64,000 nucleotides of DNA from Bacillus sp. NTK034 (GCF_017303275.1 NZ_JAFKOJ010000002.1:62001-126000); one strand, 5' to 3'. Numbered from the stretch's first letter, positions 23,977 to 33,148 are shown. Translations and numbers: made by a program. Notes: a model not told the origin generated them from the sequence alone.

Positions 23977-25593
23977 TTAATCCGTAGCCAGCGGAATGAA
24001 TATCCGGAAAACCGTTCCTTTTCCTTTTTCACTGTTAACCTCAATACGTCCCTTCATCCGGTCGACTATTTGGTAGCACACCAGGAGGCCCATCCCAGTT
24101 CCCTTTTCTTTCAAAGAATAAAAAGCGGTCCCCAATCTGTCCATTTCTTCCTTTGTCATACCTACTCCTGTATCAGAAATTTCAAAAACACAATATTTAC
24201 CTTCTCTGGATACAGACAGCGACAAACGGCCGCCATTTTTCATGGCTTCAATGCCGTTTTTGTATATATTGATCAAAACCTGCTTTAACTCACTTGCATT
24301 CCCTAGTATCCATATCCCTTCAGAGATCTCCGAAACAACAGATATATTTTTTGACATCATGGCATATGAGTTCATTAAATCAATTACACTTGCAGCAAGG
24401 TCTCCGGCATTAAAAGACTCTACTTGTTCTAAATCAGGTTTGGCAAGTGATAAATAATCGTTTATGATTGTTTCCGCTCTCTCCATCTCATCAATCATAA
24501 GCTTTATGTACATTTTTTCTTCTTCAGTCATTTCTTCCTTAGCCAGAAAAATCTGGAGAAATCCTTTTACCACTGTCATTGGGTTCCTGATCTCATGTGC
24601 GACCGAAGCCGCAAGCTGGCCAATTGCGTTCATCTTTTCAGCTCTTTGCAGCTCCTTAAGAATCTTTGTCCTTTCCATGATATGCTCCATTTCCCCTATT
24701 GCTTCTTCAAAGCGATGTGAAGTGGAAATATTCCTTTGTACTGCCCCAAATTGTTCGGAAGTCGCGGACAGCCTTTCAAAAAGGATAGCCAGCCGGGTTG
24801 TCATAAAGTTAAATCTCTCAGAAAGAATGCCTAAATCTGCTTGATTAGAAGGCTTTAACTTTACGTTAAAGTTACCGCTGCTGACTTCCTTAAAACCAGA
24901 AATAATATCATTAATTGGCTCTAATACTTTTTTAAGACCCTTTTTCAAAACAAAATATACTAAAAAGATAATGATTAAAAACAAGCCAGATAAATAAAGG
25001 GCTAAATCTCTTTGAATCGATTTCAGCACAGCTGCATCAATATCTATGCATAAAATGGCAATAATATTTCCCTTGGAGTCCTCTATAGGTGCAAAGGCAG
25101 AAATCCAGGTGCCAAACTGATCCTGATAAACCTCACTGGATACAGCCTTTTTTTTCTGCACAGCATTCGTGAAACCATTTATAAAATCGTCACTTGCTGA
25201 ATAAAGCGAAAAAGATTCCAGGCCCATTTCTTTAAAGCTTTTGGAAGTTACCAATAATTTTATCGAGTTATCATCAATTTTTTCCGGCATCAGCAGTGAT
25301 GCATTTGAATAAGCTGACTTTTCATTCACTAATGAAATAAGATGATGCAGCTTTTTATATGCAGGATGTAACGGATCGTGATTTTCCTTAACTTTTTCAA
25401 CATCTTCGTATGTTATAACTGAACTCCAAAGAGATGCCATGTCTGTCACTCTATCTGTAAGCTGCTTCTCCAGCTGCCGGTTTTCAACCATAAAGCTGAC
25501 ACCTGCTGTAAAAACCGTGACAAAAAAAGAAATGAGGAAGGAGAATAACAGCACTTTTCTGAACAAAGGCAGATTTTTTATTTGATCCTTCAT
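23977..25593 (-). CDS. Membrane sensor histidine kinase (sporulation-kinase-like)
   Basis: 538-aa orphan kinase. Helix 1 is at residues about 13-33 and helix 2 at about 198-215, bracketing an extracellular sensor of ~160 residues that resembles a Cache domain (SVITYEDVEKV to SIQRDLALYL). A HAMP linker follows, then a HisKA box with the phosphoacceptor in SVAHEIRNPMTVVKGFLQIF, the pattern of Bacillus sporulation kinases. The ATPase N-box is NIYKNGIEAM and the G-box DTGVGM...GTGMGL. No response regulator gene is adjacent, so it may feed Spo0F or another distant partner (inference). Confidence 0.88.
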   Translation of the reverse strand: MKDQIKNLPLFRKVLLFSFLISFFVTVFTAGVSFMVENRQLEKQLTDRVTDMASLWSSVITYEDVEKVKENHDPLHPAYKKLHHLISLVNEKSAYSNASLLMPEKIDDNSIKLLVTSKSFKEMGLESFSLYSASDDFINGFTNAVQKKKAVSSEVYQDQFGTWISAFAPIEDSKGNIIAILCIDIDAAVLKSIQRDLALYLSGLFLIIIFLVYFVLKKGLKKVLEPINDIISGFKEVSSGNFNVKLKPSNQADLGILSERFNFMTTRLAILFERLSATSEQFGAVQRNISTSHRFEEAIGEMEHIMERTKILKELQRAEKMNAIGQLAASVAHEIRNPMTVVKGFLQIFLAKEEMTEEEKMYIKLMIDEMERAETIINDYLSLAKPDLEQVESFNAGDLAASVIDLMNSYAMMSKNISVVSEISEGIWILGNASELKQVLINIYKNGIEAMKNGGRLSLSVSREGKYCVFEISDTGVGMTKEEMDRLGTAFYSLKEKGTGMGLLVCYQIVDRMKGRIEVNSEKGKGTVFRIFIPLATD

Positions 25594-25708
25594 ATAGCAG
25601 TCACCGATTCCTTTTATTCTAAGTAGCTATCTAACCTCTTTCGGCAAAATTCTGCTGAAATCCTTTAAAAACGCCAAAGTTTTAAAAAGCAGGCATAGAG
25701 TTATCCGC

Positions 25709-25741
25709 AAAAAAACGCATAGCCTGATTAGCCATGCGCTA
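25709..25741 (-). terminator. Terminator of the first degV gene
   Basis: Minus strand CGCATGGC-TAATCA-GGCTATGCG followed by seven T's. Confidence 0.85.
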
Positions 25742-25747
25742 GTTTTA

Positions 25748-26593
25748 TTAATCTTCCAGATGATACATAAATCCAATAGCTCCTGGTCCCGTATGCGTAC
25801 TGATAATTGGAGTTGTTTCTTCAATTTCAATCTCTGCAGCAGCATCCAGCTCTTCAATCATTTTCTTCAGTTTTGAAGCTAACTCAATGCCTTCTGCATG
25901 GACAAGGCCTACACCCTTTATTGTTTTCCCTTTGATATCCTCTGCAAATTGCTTGGCCAAATATTTGGCAACCTGGGTATGGCTTCTTACTTTGGCGACA
26001 GGTGTGTATACACCGCCTTCAAGCGAGGCAATTGGTTTTATATTCAGCAAGGACCCGATCATGGCCTTGCCTTTGCCGATTCTTCCGCCTTTTACGAGAT
26101 TTTCCAATGTATCCACTACTACAAACAATTTAGTATTACCGCGAATGGTTTCCAGCCGGCTGACAATTTCCTGTATACTTTTCCCTTCGCTGGCCATTTT
26201 TGCGGCCTCTAAAACCTGAAAAGCCAGTGCTTTGGATATATATCTGGAATCTATCACTGTAACATTTGCATGTGACATAGCAGCCGCGCTTTCTGCTGAC
26301 TGAACAGTACCGCTCATTCCGCCAGTCATATGAATAGAAAGAATTTCATAGCCCTGGTCACCAAACCTGTCATACACCTCAGCGAATACTCCCGCAGGAG
26401 GCTGTGAGCTTTTAGGCAACTCGTTCGCTTCTTTCATTTTTCTCATGAATTCAGATGGAGTAATATCAACCCGGTCCAAGTATGTATTTCCTTCAATGTG
26501 AATAGATAGCGGGACGACTTCAATATCGAATTTTTCAATTAATTCGCTGGATAGATCAGCTGTAGAATCTGTAACAATTTTTATTTTAGCCAT
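25748..26593 (-). CDS. DegV family fatty-acid-binding protein (copy 1)
   Basis: 281-aa DegV protein: KIVTDSTADLSSELIEKFDIEVVPL at the N-terminus, SSQPPAGVFAEVY, HMTGGMSGTVQSAESAA and KGGRIGKGKAMIGSLLNIKPI. DegV/FakB proteins hold a fatty acid for phosphorylation by FakA. This one is followed by a terminator and preceded by AGGGGAAGTG. A more divergent paralogue is encoded at 52784-53632. Confidence 0.92.
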   Translation of the reverse strand: MAKIKIVTDSTADLSSELIEKFDIEVVPLSIHIEGNTYLDRVDITPSEFMRKMKEANELPKSSQPPAGVFAEVYDRFGDQGYEILSIHMTGGMSGTVQSAESAAAMSHANVTVIDSRYISKALAFQVLEAAKMASEGKSIQEIVSRLETIRGNTKLFVVVDTLENLVKGGRIGKGKAMIGSLLNIKPIASLEGGVYTPVAKVRSHTQVAKYLAKQFAEDIKGKTIKGVGLVHAEGIELASKLKKMIEELDAAAEIEIEETTPIISTHTGPGAIGFMYHLED

Positions 26594-26698
26594 TATGCTT
26601 TCACTTCCCCTGCATTAACAATTAGTTCATATTATACATTCAAGCAAAATACAAATAAAGCAATAAATACAAAGCTTGTATTTCTCCTCCTCAAGCAG

Positions 26699-26727
26699 CA
26701 AAAAAAAACCGGCTGGCTGCCGGCATC
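26699..26727 (-). terminator. Terminator of the DUF2535 gene
   Basis: GCCGGC-AGCCA-GCCGG stem and eight T's on the minus strand. Confidence 0.85.
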
Positions 26728-26734
26728 AATGTTG

Positions 26735-26986
26735 TTAAGCGTTATTTTTTAATTCTGGAGTCTTAAAAATCTCTTCATAAACAGGCCACTTTAAAACTCG
26801 CTTTAGATATTCTCTAAAAGAATGGTTCTTAAGTGTTTTTTCATTGGCGTTAGTGGCCGCAATAAAAGTTTTCAAACGGACTTGGATCATAAAATAATAA
26901 GGGTTATCTTTTGCCAATACAGGAATTTCAATAATTTTTACCTTCTGTCCAACAGCATTTTTGAACTCTAGGCTTTTAAATAGCAA
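26735..26986 (-). CDS. DUF2535 family protein (YpmT-like)
   Basis: 83-aa protein matching DUF2535: LLFKSLEFKNAVGQKVKIIEIPVL at the start, then YYFMIQVRLKTFIA and FREYLKRVLKWPVYEEIF. Function unknown. The open frame begins at a TTG (27031), but a TATAAT -10 lies there (27012-27017 region), so I use TTG 26986, which follows AGAGG. Position next to tatC is consistent with the Bacillus yp gene cluster. Confidence 0.75.
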   Translation of the reverse strand: MLFKSLEFKNAVGQKVKIIEIPVLAKDNPYYFMIQVRLKTFIAATNANEKTLKNHSFREYLKRVLKWPVYEEIFKTPELKNNA

Positions 26987-27075
26987 AATATCAATCCTCT
27001 TTTTCACCCGTTTGTTTATATTATACCCCAAATACGGCTCGAAATGTGTCTGATTATGCTATCTGAATAATTTTT

Positions 27076-27813
27076 TTATGAAGAAGCCTCATCTGAATTC
27101 TCTGCCTTTTTAAGCTTTCTTTTGTAGACAATTTTTGATAAGTTGATGCTTATTTCATAAAGCAGAAGCAACGGAATAGTGACAAGAATATCAGACATGA
27201 AGTCAGGAGGTGATATAACAACCGAAATCACGACAAGGACAAAATAAGCATACTTCCTGATCTTTGTTAGCACATAAGGATTAATGATTCCTAGTGAAGT
27301 CAGGAACATAATGACTACAGGGAGTTCAAACAAAACTCCAAAAGGCAAAGTCATATTAAGCACAAAGCGGAAATATTTATCCGCAGTGAAATTAGCCTCA
27401 AACATTTCTCCACCCAATTCAACAAGAAAACTTAATACGGTGGGGAAAATGACAAAATAGCCGAAGCAAAGGCCAATAATGAACAAAATAAAAAGTGCCG
27501 GCACATAAGAAAGAGAAATCTTCCGCTCAGCTGCTGTCAGAGCAGGCTTGACAAACAGCCAAGTCTGCAAAGCCAGAACGGGAATTGTCCCTGCAACGGC
27601 AATAACCGTAGCAAGCATAAAGTAAACCCAGATAATATCACTTGGGCCCAGGACAATCAATTTGACATCCAGGTCTCTTACCAGCCATTTATAAATATCC
27701 TCCACAAAAACAAAACCTGCAATAAAAAACAGGATAAATGCTGATGCCGTTATAATGAGTCTTTTTCTTAATTCATCCAGATGTTCGACTAAATTTAACT
27801 CTTTTTCTTCCAT
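27076..27813 (-). CDS. tatC: Twin-arginine translocase subunit TatC
   Basis: 245-aa polytopic membrane protein with six helices. Seen: the N-terminal LVEHLDELRKRLIITA signature, FWxF-type first loop, FELPVVIMFLTSLGII and the end helix VLVVISVVISPPDFMSDILVTIPLLLLYEI. It forms the Tat receptor with TatA, encoded immediately upstream. Distance to tatA is about 97 bases and contains a hairpin that could attenuate transcription. Confidence 0.95.
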   Translation of the reverse strand: MEEKELNLVEHLDELRKRLIITASAFILFFIAGFVFVEDIYKWLVRDLDVKLIVLGPSDIIWVYFMLATVIAVAGTIPVLALQTWLFVKPALTAAERKISLSYVPALFILFIIGLCFGYFVIFPTVLSFLVELGGEMFEANFTADKYFRFVLNMTLPFGVLFELPVVIMFLTSLGIINPYVLTKIRKYAYFVLVVISVVISPPDFMSDILVTIPLLLLYEISINLSKIVYKRKLKKAENSDEASS

Positions 27814-27835
27814 ACAATTCTCCTGCTAATTTTAT

Positions 27836-27862
27836 AAAAAGCCAGGCTTTGGACCAGCCTGC
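27836..27862 (-). terminator. Attenuator-like hairpin between tatA and tatC
   Basis: Minus strand CAGGCT-GGTCCAA-AGCCTG then GCTTTTTA. It lies inside a two-gene operon and could set the TatA:TatC ratio. Confidence 0.6.
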
Positions 27863-27910
27863 TGTATCTTAATCCAAAACAAAAAGGCGCAAGAAGTATA
27901 TCCTTACACC

Positions 27911-28108
27911 TTATTTAACCGTTTTTTTCTTAGAATCCTGTTCAAGTTCTTCCATTACGTCACTCGTTAGGTCACGTGTGGATTTTTTGAATTCTCTAAG
28001 TGTTTCACCAAAAGCACGGCCAATTTCCGGCAGCTTTTTTGGTCCGAATATGATTAACGCCAAAACAAGGATTAAAATTAATCCCGGAACACCAATATTT
28101 GAAAGCAT
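27911..28108 (-). CDS. tatA: Twin-arginine translocase subunit TatA
   Basis: 65-aa TatA: one N-terminal helix ([21 protein letters not shown]), hinge [14 protein letters not shown] and an amphipathic helix, then a charged tail. ATG 28108 follows AAAGGAGAT; the longer frame to 28189 overlaps the promoter and is rejected. TatA oligomers form the protein-conducting element of the Tat system. Confidence 0.95.
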   Translation of the reverse strand: MLSNIGVPGLILILVLALIIFGPKKLPEIGRAFGETLREFKKSTRDLTSDVMEELEQDSKKKTVK

Positions 28109-28151
28109 ATTCACATCTCCTTTAAAGTACTTCCCTTCTGAATCTAATACG

Positions 28152-28180
28152 ATTATAGTACTTTTCAAAGGAAATGTCAC
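28152..28180 (-). promoter_or_regulatory. Sigma-A promoter of tatA
   Basis: Minus strand: -35 GTGACA (28175-28180), 17-base spacer, -10 TATAAT (28152-28157). Confidence 0.85.
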
Positions 28181-28254
28181 AGATATCATAAAAATTCATA
28201 TATCAGTCACAAATCATAGTAAATAAAAATGAATCTGCAAAGTCATCGGGGTAC

Positions 28255-29523
28255 TTATACCAGCAGATGAAAAAGGTTACTGTCTTTGTTTATCTCTTTG
28301 TATGAGAATCCCTTTTTATTCATTCTCATAATGAGGTCACTATAATCCTCTTTATTCTTTAACTCAATTCCAACAAGGGCTGGACCATTTTCTTTATTAT
28401 TTTTCTTCGTGTACTCAAACCGTGTAATATCATCTGTTGGGCCAAGAACCTCGTCAAGAAACTCTCTTAATGCTCCCGCACGCTGAGGAAAATTCACAAT
28501 AAAGTGGTAAAGCAGGCCTTCGTAAAGCAAGGACCTCTCTTTAATCTCCTGCATTCGTCCAATATCATTATTGCCTCCGCTGATCACACATACGACATTT
28601 TTCCCTTTAATCTGCTCCCTGCACATATCAAGTGCGGCTATTGGCAGCGCACCGGCAGGCTCAGCCACAATCGCATGCTCATTATATAATTCAAGGATCG
28701 TCGTACACACTTTCCCTTCAGGAACCATAAAAATATCATCAACCAGCTCATTGCAGATCTCATAGGTTTTTTCACCGACACATTTTACTGCCGCTCCATC
28801 TACAAACTTATCAATTTCATCGAGAGGTGCTACTGTTTGAACCCTGATTGATTCACTCATCGACGGTGCTCCTGCCGGTTCTACTCCAATCATCTGCGTT
28901 TCCGGTGAAATACTTTTTATGTAAGTGCTCAGTCCTGCCATTAATCCGCCTCCGCCAATACTCGCAAAAACAAAATCTGCAGGCTCCTCACAGTCGTTAA
29001 GGATTTCCACCGCTACCGTCCCCTGTCCTGCAATCACCATTTCATCATCAAACGGGTGAATAAATGCCCTGCTTTCCGCCTCTGCACATTTAAGAGCTTC
29101 GTAATAGGAGTCATCAAAAGTATCTCCTACGAGAATGATTTCCACTGAATCCCTTCCAAACAGCTCCACTTGACTTACTTTTTGCCTCGGTGTGGTTGCC
29201 GGCATAAAAATTTTCCCCTGGACTCCAAGATGCCTGCAAGCATAGGCGACTCCCTGTGCATGGTTCCCCGCACTTGCACAGACAACACCATTTTCCAGTT
29301 CCACTGCAGTTAAAGACTTAACTTTATAGTAGGCACCTCTTAACTTAAATGAGCGGACATGCTGAAGATCTTCTCTTTTTAGATAAACATTGCACCCATA
29401 CTTTTCTGATAGACGTTCATTTTTCTGTAAAGGTGTATGGGCAACAATATCCTTTAGCTGCTGGTATGCAATCAAAATATCTTCCAACTGCACCCATTTT
29501 TTTGTCATTACCTTCTGTTCCAT
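28255..29523 (-). CDS. ilvA: Threonine ammonia-lyase (biosynthetic)
   Basis: 422-aa PLP enzyme making 2-oxobutyrate for isoleucine. Seen: the Schiff-base lysine in VRSFKLRGAYYKV, SAGNHAQGVAYA, IGGGGLMAGLS, and a C-terminal ACT-like domain beginning about residue 330 (LKHY-type FIVNFPQRAGALREFLDEVLGP) for isoleucine control; only one ACT-like domain is present, as in B. subtilis. The frame extends upstream to 29580, but ATG 29523 follows AGAGGGTGG. It has its own promoter with a dyad between the -35 and -10. Confidence 0.95.
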   Translation of the reverse strand: MEQKVMTKKWVQLEDILIAYQQLKDIVAHTPLQKNERLSEKYGCNVYLKREDLQHVRSFKLRGAYYKVKSLTAVELENGVVCASAGNHAQGVAYACRHLGVQGKIFMPATTPRQKVSQVELFGRDSVEIILVGDTFDDSYYEALKCAEAESRAFIHPFDDEMVIAGQGTVAVEILNDCEEPADFVFASIGGGGLMAGLSTYIKSISPETQMIGVEPAGAPSMSESIRVQTVAPLDEIDKFVDGAAVKCVGEKTYEICNELVDDIFMVPEGKVCTTILELYNEHAIVAEPAGALPIAALDMCREQIKGKNVVCVISGGNNDIGRMQEIKERSLLYEGLLYHFIVNFPQRAGALREFLDEVLGPTDDITRFEYTKKNNKENGPALVGIELKNKEDYSDLIMRMNKKGFSYKEINKDSNLFHLLV

Positions 29524-29560
29524 TTTGCCACCCTCTTCTTTACAAGTTATTAATTTGTAC

Positions 29561-29588
29561 ATTATACCATGACAAATCATGTTTTCAA
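29561..29588 (-). promoter_or_regulatory. ilvA promoter with an internal palindrome
   Basis: Minus strand: -35 TTGAAA (29583-29588), 16-base spacer, -10 TATAAT (29561-29566). The spacer contains CATGA-TTTG-TCATG (29568-29581), a perfect 5-bp inverted repeat placed where a repressor would block RNA polymerase. The regulator is unknown. Confidence 0.75.
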
Positions 29589-29695
29589 TCGGGTTTTTTT
29601 AAAATTTACATTTTTCGAATTATTTTAAGGGTAGAAATCGCTGAAGCTGACATATAATAAGCAAAAGTTAATTTATATCTCAAAGGGGTGCGGGA

Positions 29696-29932
29696 ATGGA
29701 GTTTTCTTTATGCAGTCTGGATAGTGCTTTGCCTGTGGAAGTAACATTGGATGAAGATAACGGCCGGTATATGATTCGGAAAAGCGACACGAGCGGGGAG
29801 TACTTCAACAGTGCTGATGAATTAATACAGTGGGTGAAAACCAACTTTACAGCAGAAGAGTTTTGCGATCCCAAAGAATACCATGGAATGATTCAGAAGC
29901 TGACAGATTATTTAGTGAATCCCAATTTCTAA
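29696..29932 (+). CDS. Small conserved acidic protein (possible YpmP)
   Basis: 78-aa protein, divergent from ilvA. ATG 29696 follows AAAGGGGTGCGGGA. It is acidic, with FSLCSLDSALPVEVTLDEDNG at the N-terminus, DTSGEYFNSADELIQWV in the centre and FCDPKEYHGMI near the end. No signal peptide or membrane helix. B. subtilis has the small gene ypmP beside ilvA, and this may be its relative, but the orientation differs and I cannot confirm it. Ends at a bidirectional terminator. Confidence 0.65.
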   Translation: MEFSLCSLDSALPVEVTLDEDNGRYMIRKSDTSGEYFNSADELIQWVKTNFTAEEFCDPKEYHGMIQKLTDYLVNPNF

Positions 29933-29944
29933 ATTAATTAACCG

Positions 29945-29981
29945 CTAAAAAAAGGCCCCTGACTGAAAGGGGCCTTCTTTT
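29945..29981. terminator. Bidirectional terminator
   Basis: AAGGCCCCT/AGGGGCCTT stem flanked by A's and T's, between convergent genes. Confidence 0.85.
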
Positions 29982-30712
29982 TATGATGCGATCTTCTTGC
30001 CTTTAAGGCTGCTGCAGATTATTTCTCTCACTTCCCGGGCAAGAAACTTTGCATCCAAATCTTTAACAATCTTAGAGTTCACTGGCTTACACACCCGGAT
30101 TTCTATTTTAGCAGGCTTTATAAGTCTCCCATTCTTTTCAAAGACATCGGCTGTTCCTTTAATAGAAATTGGCACAATCGGAACACCCGCATCCTGTGCA
30201 AGCCGGAATCCTCCCACTTTAAAAGGCGCTACCTGCCCGCCCTTGCTTCTGGTTCCTTCCGGGAAAATCAGGAGAGAGTGCCCCTGTCTTAAAAGTAATG
30301 CAGCATCCTTTAAAGAATTGATAGCCTTGCTGCGATTGCTGCGATCAATAAAAACACAGTTCATGACTTCCATCCATGAAGAGATGATGGGTGCTTTCTT
30401 AACTTCAACTTTTGAAATAAAACCAAAAGGTTTATCAATGGATGCAAGAAGGACTGGAATATCAAAATCTCCTTCATGGTTGCAAACAATGACAACAGGT
30501 CCTTCGGGAATCAATTCCTGCCCCTTAATTTTCAATTGAGAGCCTGAGATTTTCATTATTGCTCTGGCCCACTTCTGAGGCACATTATGGATAATGCGGT
30601 CGCGTTCCTCAACAGGGAGCGCAGGATTCATTTTCCTCATGCGGGTTAGTGCAGGCAGGCTATAAACCAAATATCCGCCCATATACAGAAAAAAGATTAT
30701 TAATCGAAGCAT
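29981..30712 (-). CDS. plsC: 1-acyl-sn-glycerol-3-phosphate acyltransferase
   Basis: 243-aa LPLAT-family protein with an N-terminal membrane helix. Motif I is NHEGDFD (HX4D), motif III FPEGTRSKGG, motif IV VPISI. It makes phosphatidic acid from lysophosphatidic acid. ATG 30712 follows GGAGG. It lies downstream of dfrA with a terminator between them, matching the place of ypkP in B. subtilis; a second PlsC elsewhere in the genome is likely. Confidence 0.88.
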   Translation of the reverse strand: MLRLIIFFLYMGGYLVYSLPALTRMRKMNPALPVEERDRIIHNVPQKWARAIMKISGSQLKIKGQELIPEGPVVIVCNHEGDFDIPVLLASIDKPFGFISKVEVKKAPIISSWMEVMNCVFIDRSNRSKAINSLKDAALLLRQGHSLLIFPEGTRSKGGQVAPFKVGGFRLAQDAGVPIVPISIKGTADVFEKNGRLIKPAKIEIRVCKPVNSKIVKDLDAKFLAREVREIICSSLKGKKIAS

Positions 30713-30787
30713 AATGACCTCCAGGTCTTGGGATGGTTTACATTATATAATAATCAGTTTTTTTTCACTATATGTTCACAGTTTCTA

Positions 30788-30824
30788 CTAAAAAAGCAGC
30801 CCGCTGGAGCGAGCTGCCTTTTTT
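30788..30824 (-). terminator. Terminator of thyA-dfrA
   Basis: GGCAGCTCGCT/AGCGGGCTGC stem followed by TTTTTTAG on the minus strand. Confidence 0.75.
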
Positions 30825-30827
30825 AGA

Positions 30828-31313
30828 TTATTTTCTTTTATAAATGAGGAATTCAAAATCATATGGATTTTTTTCATCCCTGGTGCCCTTCTCCCTTGAA
30901 AGGAGATCCCATTCTGACATATCTAATTCCGGAAAGTATGTGTCTCCTGCAAATTGATCATAAATCATAGTCAAATAGAGACGATCTGCTGCAGGAAGAA
31001 TGGCTTTAAAAATCTCGGCACCGCCAATGACGAAGATTTCATCTTCCTTTACACCGCTGTACTTCAGAAGCTCTTCAACCGAATTAACAACTGTGCACCC
31101 TTCACAGGAAAAGGATTCATTGCGGGTTATAACAATATTCTCTCTCCCCGGCAGAGGTCTTCCGATTGAATCCCAGGTTTTTCGTCCCATGGCAATCGGA
31201 TGCCCCATCGTAGTTCTTTTAAAGAACTTTAAATCCTCAGGCAGATGCCAGGGAAGTTTATTGTCCTTGCCGATCACACGATTCTCATCCATTGCCCACA
31301 TTAAAGAAATCAT
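30828..31313 (-). CDS. dfrA: Dihydrofolate reductase
   Basis: 161-aa [35 protein letters not shown] with the catalytic acidic residue of the PEDLKFF segment, [19 protein letters not shown], and [22 protein letters not shown] for NADPH. The start codon overlaps the thyA stop (ATGA), so thymidylate synthesis and folate re-reduction are translated together. Confidence 0.97.
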   Translation of the reverse strand: MISLMWAMDENRVIGKDNKLPWHLPEDLKFFKRTTMGHPIAMGRKTWDSIGRPLPGRENIVITRNESFSCEGCTVVNSVEELLKYSGVKEDEIFVIGGAEIFKAILPAADRLYLTMIYDQFAGDTYFPELDMSEWDLLSREKGTRDEKNPYDFEFLIYKRK

Positions 31314-32104
31314 ACACTGACAACTCCTTTAATATGAGGGTGGGGATTATAGTCTTCCAGCTGGAAATCATCGAACTTAAAGCTGAAAATATCCTTCACA
31401 TCCGGATTAATAATCATTTTTGGAAGCGGTCGGGGATCACGGCTCAGCTGGAGGTTTACCTGGTCAATATGATTCTGGTAGATATGCACATCTCCGAAAG
31501 TATGTACGAATTCACCAGGCTCCAGATCGCACACCTGTGCAACCATCATAGTCAGTAAAGCATAGGATGCAATATTAAACGGAACCCCGAGAAAAACATC
31601 CGCAGATCTCTGATAAAGCTGGCAGGAAAGCTTTCCATCTGCTGCATAAAACTGGAACATGCAGTGGCAAGGCGGCAAAGCCATCTTTTCTATCTCCCCA
31701 ACGTTCCAGGCATTAACAATCAGCCGGCGTGAATCGGGATTTGTTTTAATCTGTTCAATCAGGCTGCTAATCTGATCAACTGTATTCCCATCAGCACCTG
31801 TCCATGATCTCCATTGATGACCATAAACCGGCCCAAGATTGCCTTCCTCGTCAGCCCATTCATTCCAGATTCGCACACCATTCTCCCGAAGGTATTTTAC
31901 ATTTGTATCACCGTTTAAAAACCATAACAGCTCATGAATAATGGATTTCAAATGCAATTTCTTTGTTGTTACCAATGGGAAGCCTTCCTGAAGGTTAAAG
32001 CGCATCTGGTAGCCAAATGTACTTATTGTTCCTGTACCCGTGCGGTCTTCTTTCTTTGTACCATTCTCCAAAACATGCCTGCATAGATCCAAATATTGTT
32101 TCAT
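31310..32104 (-). CDS. thyA: Thymidylate synthase
   Basis: 264-aa ThyA-type enzyme, the length of B. subtilis ThyB and E. coli ThyA. Seen: the catalytic cysteine in [46 protein letters not shown] and the folate/dUMP asparagine and histidine in [12 protein letters not shown]. Methylates dUMP to dTMP. ATG after AAGGTTGGG. Coupled to dfrA. Confidence 0.97.
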   Translation of the reverse strand: MKQYLDLCRHVLENGTKKEDRTGTGTISTFGYQMRFNLQEGFPLVTTKKLHLKSIIHELLWFLNGDTNVKYLRENGVRIWNEWADEEGNLGPVYGHQWRSWTGADGNTVDQISSLIEQIKTNPDSRRLIVNAWNVGEIEKMALPPCHCMFQFYAADGKLSCQLYQRSADVFLGVPFNIASYALLTMMVAQVCDLEPGEFVHTFGDVHIYQNHIDQVNLQLSRDPRPLPKMIINPDVKDIFSFKFDDFQLEDYNPHPHIKGVVSV

Positions 32105-32179
32105 TTCAACCCAACCTTTTTTAAATACTTAATGATATTGTACACGAATTACCGGAAGTTTCACATGGGATAAAACTTT

Positions 32180-32212
32180 AAGAAACCCCTGTTTTTTTCA
32201 ACAGGGGTAAAC
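32180..32212 (-). terminator. Terminator of the PPEP-like gene
   Basis: ACCCCTGTT/AACAGGGGT stem, adjacent to the stop codon. Confidence 0.75.
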
Positions 32213-32914
32213 TTAGTTTAATTTGTTTATAAACTCATAGGTTTTAGGAGCATTCACACTTAATAATTTCCTTGATTCCCCTCCTGCAAAATACATGGCA
32301 AAAGCTTCAGCGAAATATTCTTCAGGGAAGGAAAGAAAATAATTTTTACCCGGAAACAATTTAGCTTTCTCAGCTTTCCAGACAGAGAGAAACTTCTGAT
32401 TAAAACGGATGCCATTGTATACATGGCGATCAACAGAATGGGCAAGTTCATGAAGTTCCAGATTAACGGAGCCATGGCCTTTCCCCTTATCACTGTATCC
32501 TATTTTAACAAGGACTGTTTTTGACCCGCCAATCCCCGGGACATCATCCCAGGTGGTTCCCCCTGTATAGCCGCGGGGAATTACCCCTTCAAGGTGCTGG
32601 GCTGTAGGATTATCAGTAAGCTTTCCTACGAATAGTTTCACCCTGATATCTTCATCCTCTATTTTGGACAGAAGGGAGGCGGGCAAATTATCCACCCGGG
32701 AAATCATTTCAGCAGCCTCTCCCTCATCAAAAGGTTCAAGCGGCAGTATAAAAATGTCGCCAAGCTGTCGTGGAGATTTTAAACTGAGAAACTCTTTAAG
32801 CTGGGAGGAGTGCGGATAATCCTTTAGTTTGATCCCGCCCATGGCAGCCTGAGAGTTCCCCAGCAGTGCAAGGGAAACCATCATGATTGTAAATGTCAGT
32901 GCCATTTTGCGCAT
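32213..32914 (-). CDS. Secreted Pro-Pro-endopeptidase-like zinc metalloprotease (ATLF/M34 fold)
   Basis: 233-aa secreted protein. Signal peptide about residues 1-24 (ends NSQAA). Zinc site HELAH at 155-159 followed by SVDRH, and the distal glutamate in FPEEYFAEAFAMYF (197-209). This spacing and the EEYFAEAF block are those of the anthrax lethal factor-like peptidase fold, and the size and one-domain secreted architecture are those of Pro-Pro endopeptidases (PPEP-1/Zmp1; relatives are known in Paenibacillus and Geobacillus). PPEPs cut surface adhesins between two prolines. Located between thyA and a Ter island where B. subtilis has no such gene; own terminator. Substrate not identified here. 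Confidence 0.82.
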   Translation of the reverse strand: MRKMALTFTIMMVSLALLGNSQAAMGGIKLKDYPHSSQLKEFLSLKSPRQLGDIFILPLEPFDEGEAAEMISRVDNLPASLLSKIEDEDIRVKLFVGKLTDNPTAQHLEGVIPRGYTGGTTWDDVPGIGGSKTVLVKIGYSDKGKGHGSVNLELHELAHSVDRHVYNGIRFNQKFLSVWKAEKAKLFPGKNYFLSFPEEYFAEAFAMYFAGGESRKLLSVNAPKTYEFINKLN

Positions 32915-33100
32915 TATAAAAGCCCCTTCTGTTAATCTAAGATGTATAATTTACGGGCAACAGAGCTCTTTGAAGTGTCTAAGCTGCGGAACTGCCTGAA
33001 TGGAGAAAAAAATTTTTTACCGTTCTGTTAATCTATTAAAATTATAACATACGAATGAAAGAATTGAAGGAAACAAATGATGGGAAAATAAAATGAAAAT

Positions 33101-33128
33101 TCAAAAAGGGCCCGAGTAAATTCGGGCC
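33101..33128 (-). terminator. Terminator of the yceG-telA-terD unit
   Basis: GGCCCGA-ATTTA-CTCGGGCC stem and CTTTTTG tail on the minus strand. The gap 32915-33100 shows no ORF. Confidence 0.8.
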
Positions 33129-33148
33129 ACAGCCAATGGTCAGCTTTA

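Noticed and set aside
28109..28189. Longer TatA start
   Set aside because: It would place coding sequence over the -10 and -35 of the promoter, and the ATG at 28108 has a consensus ribosome site.
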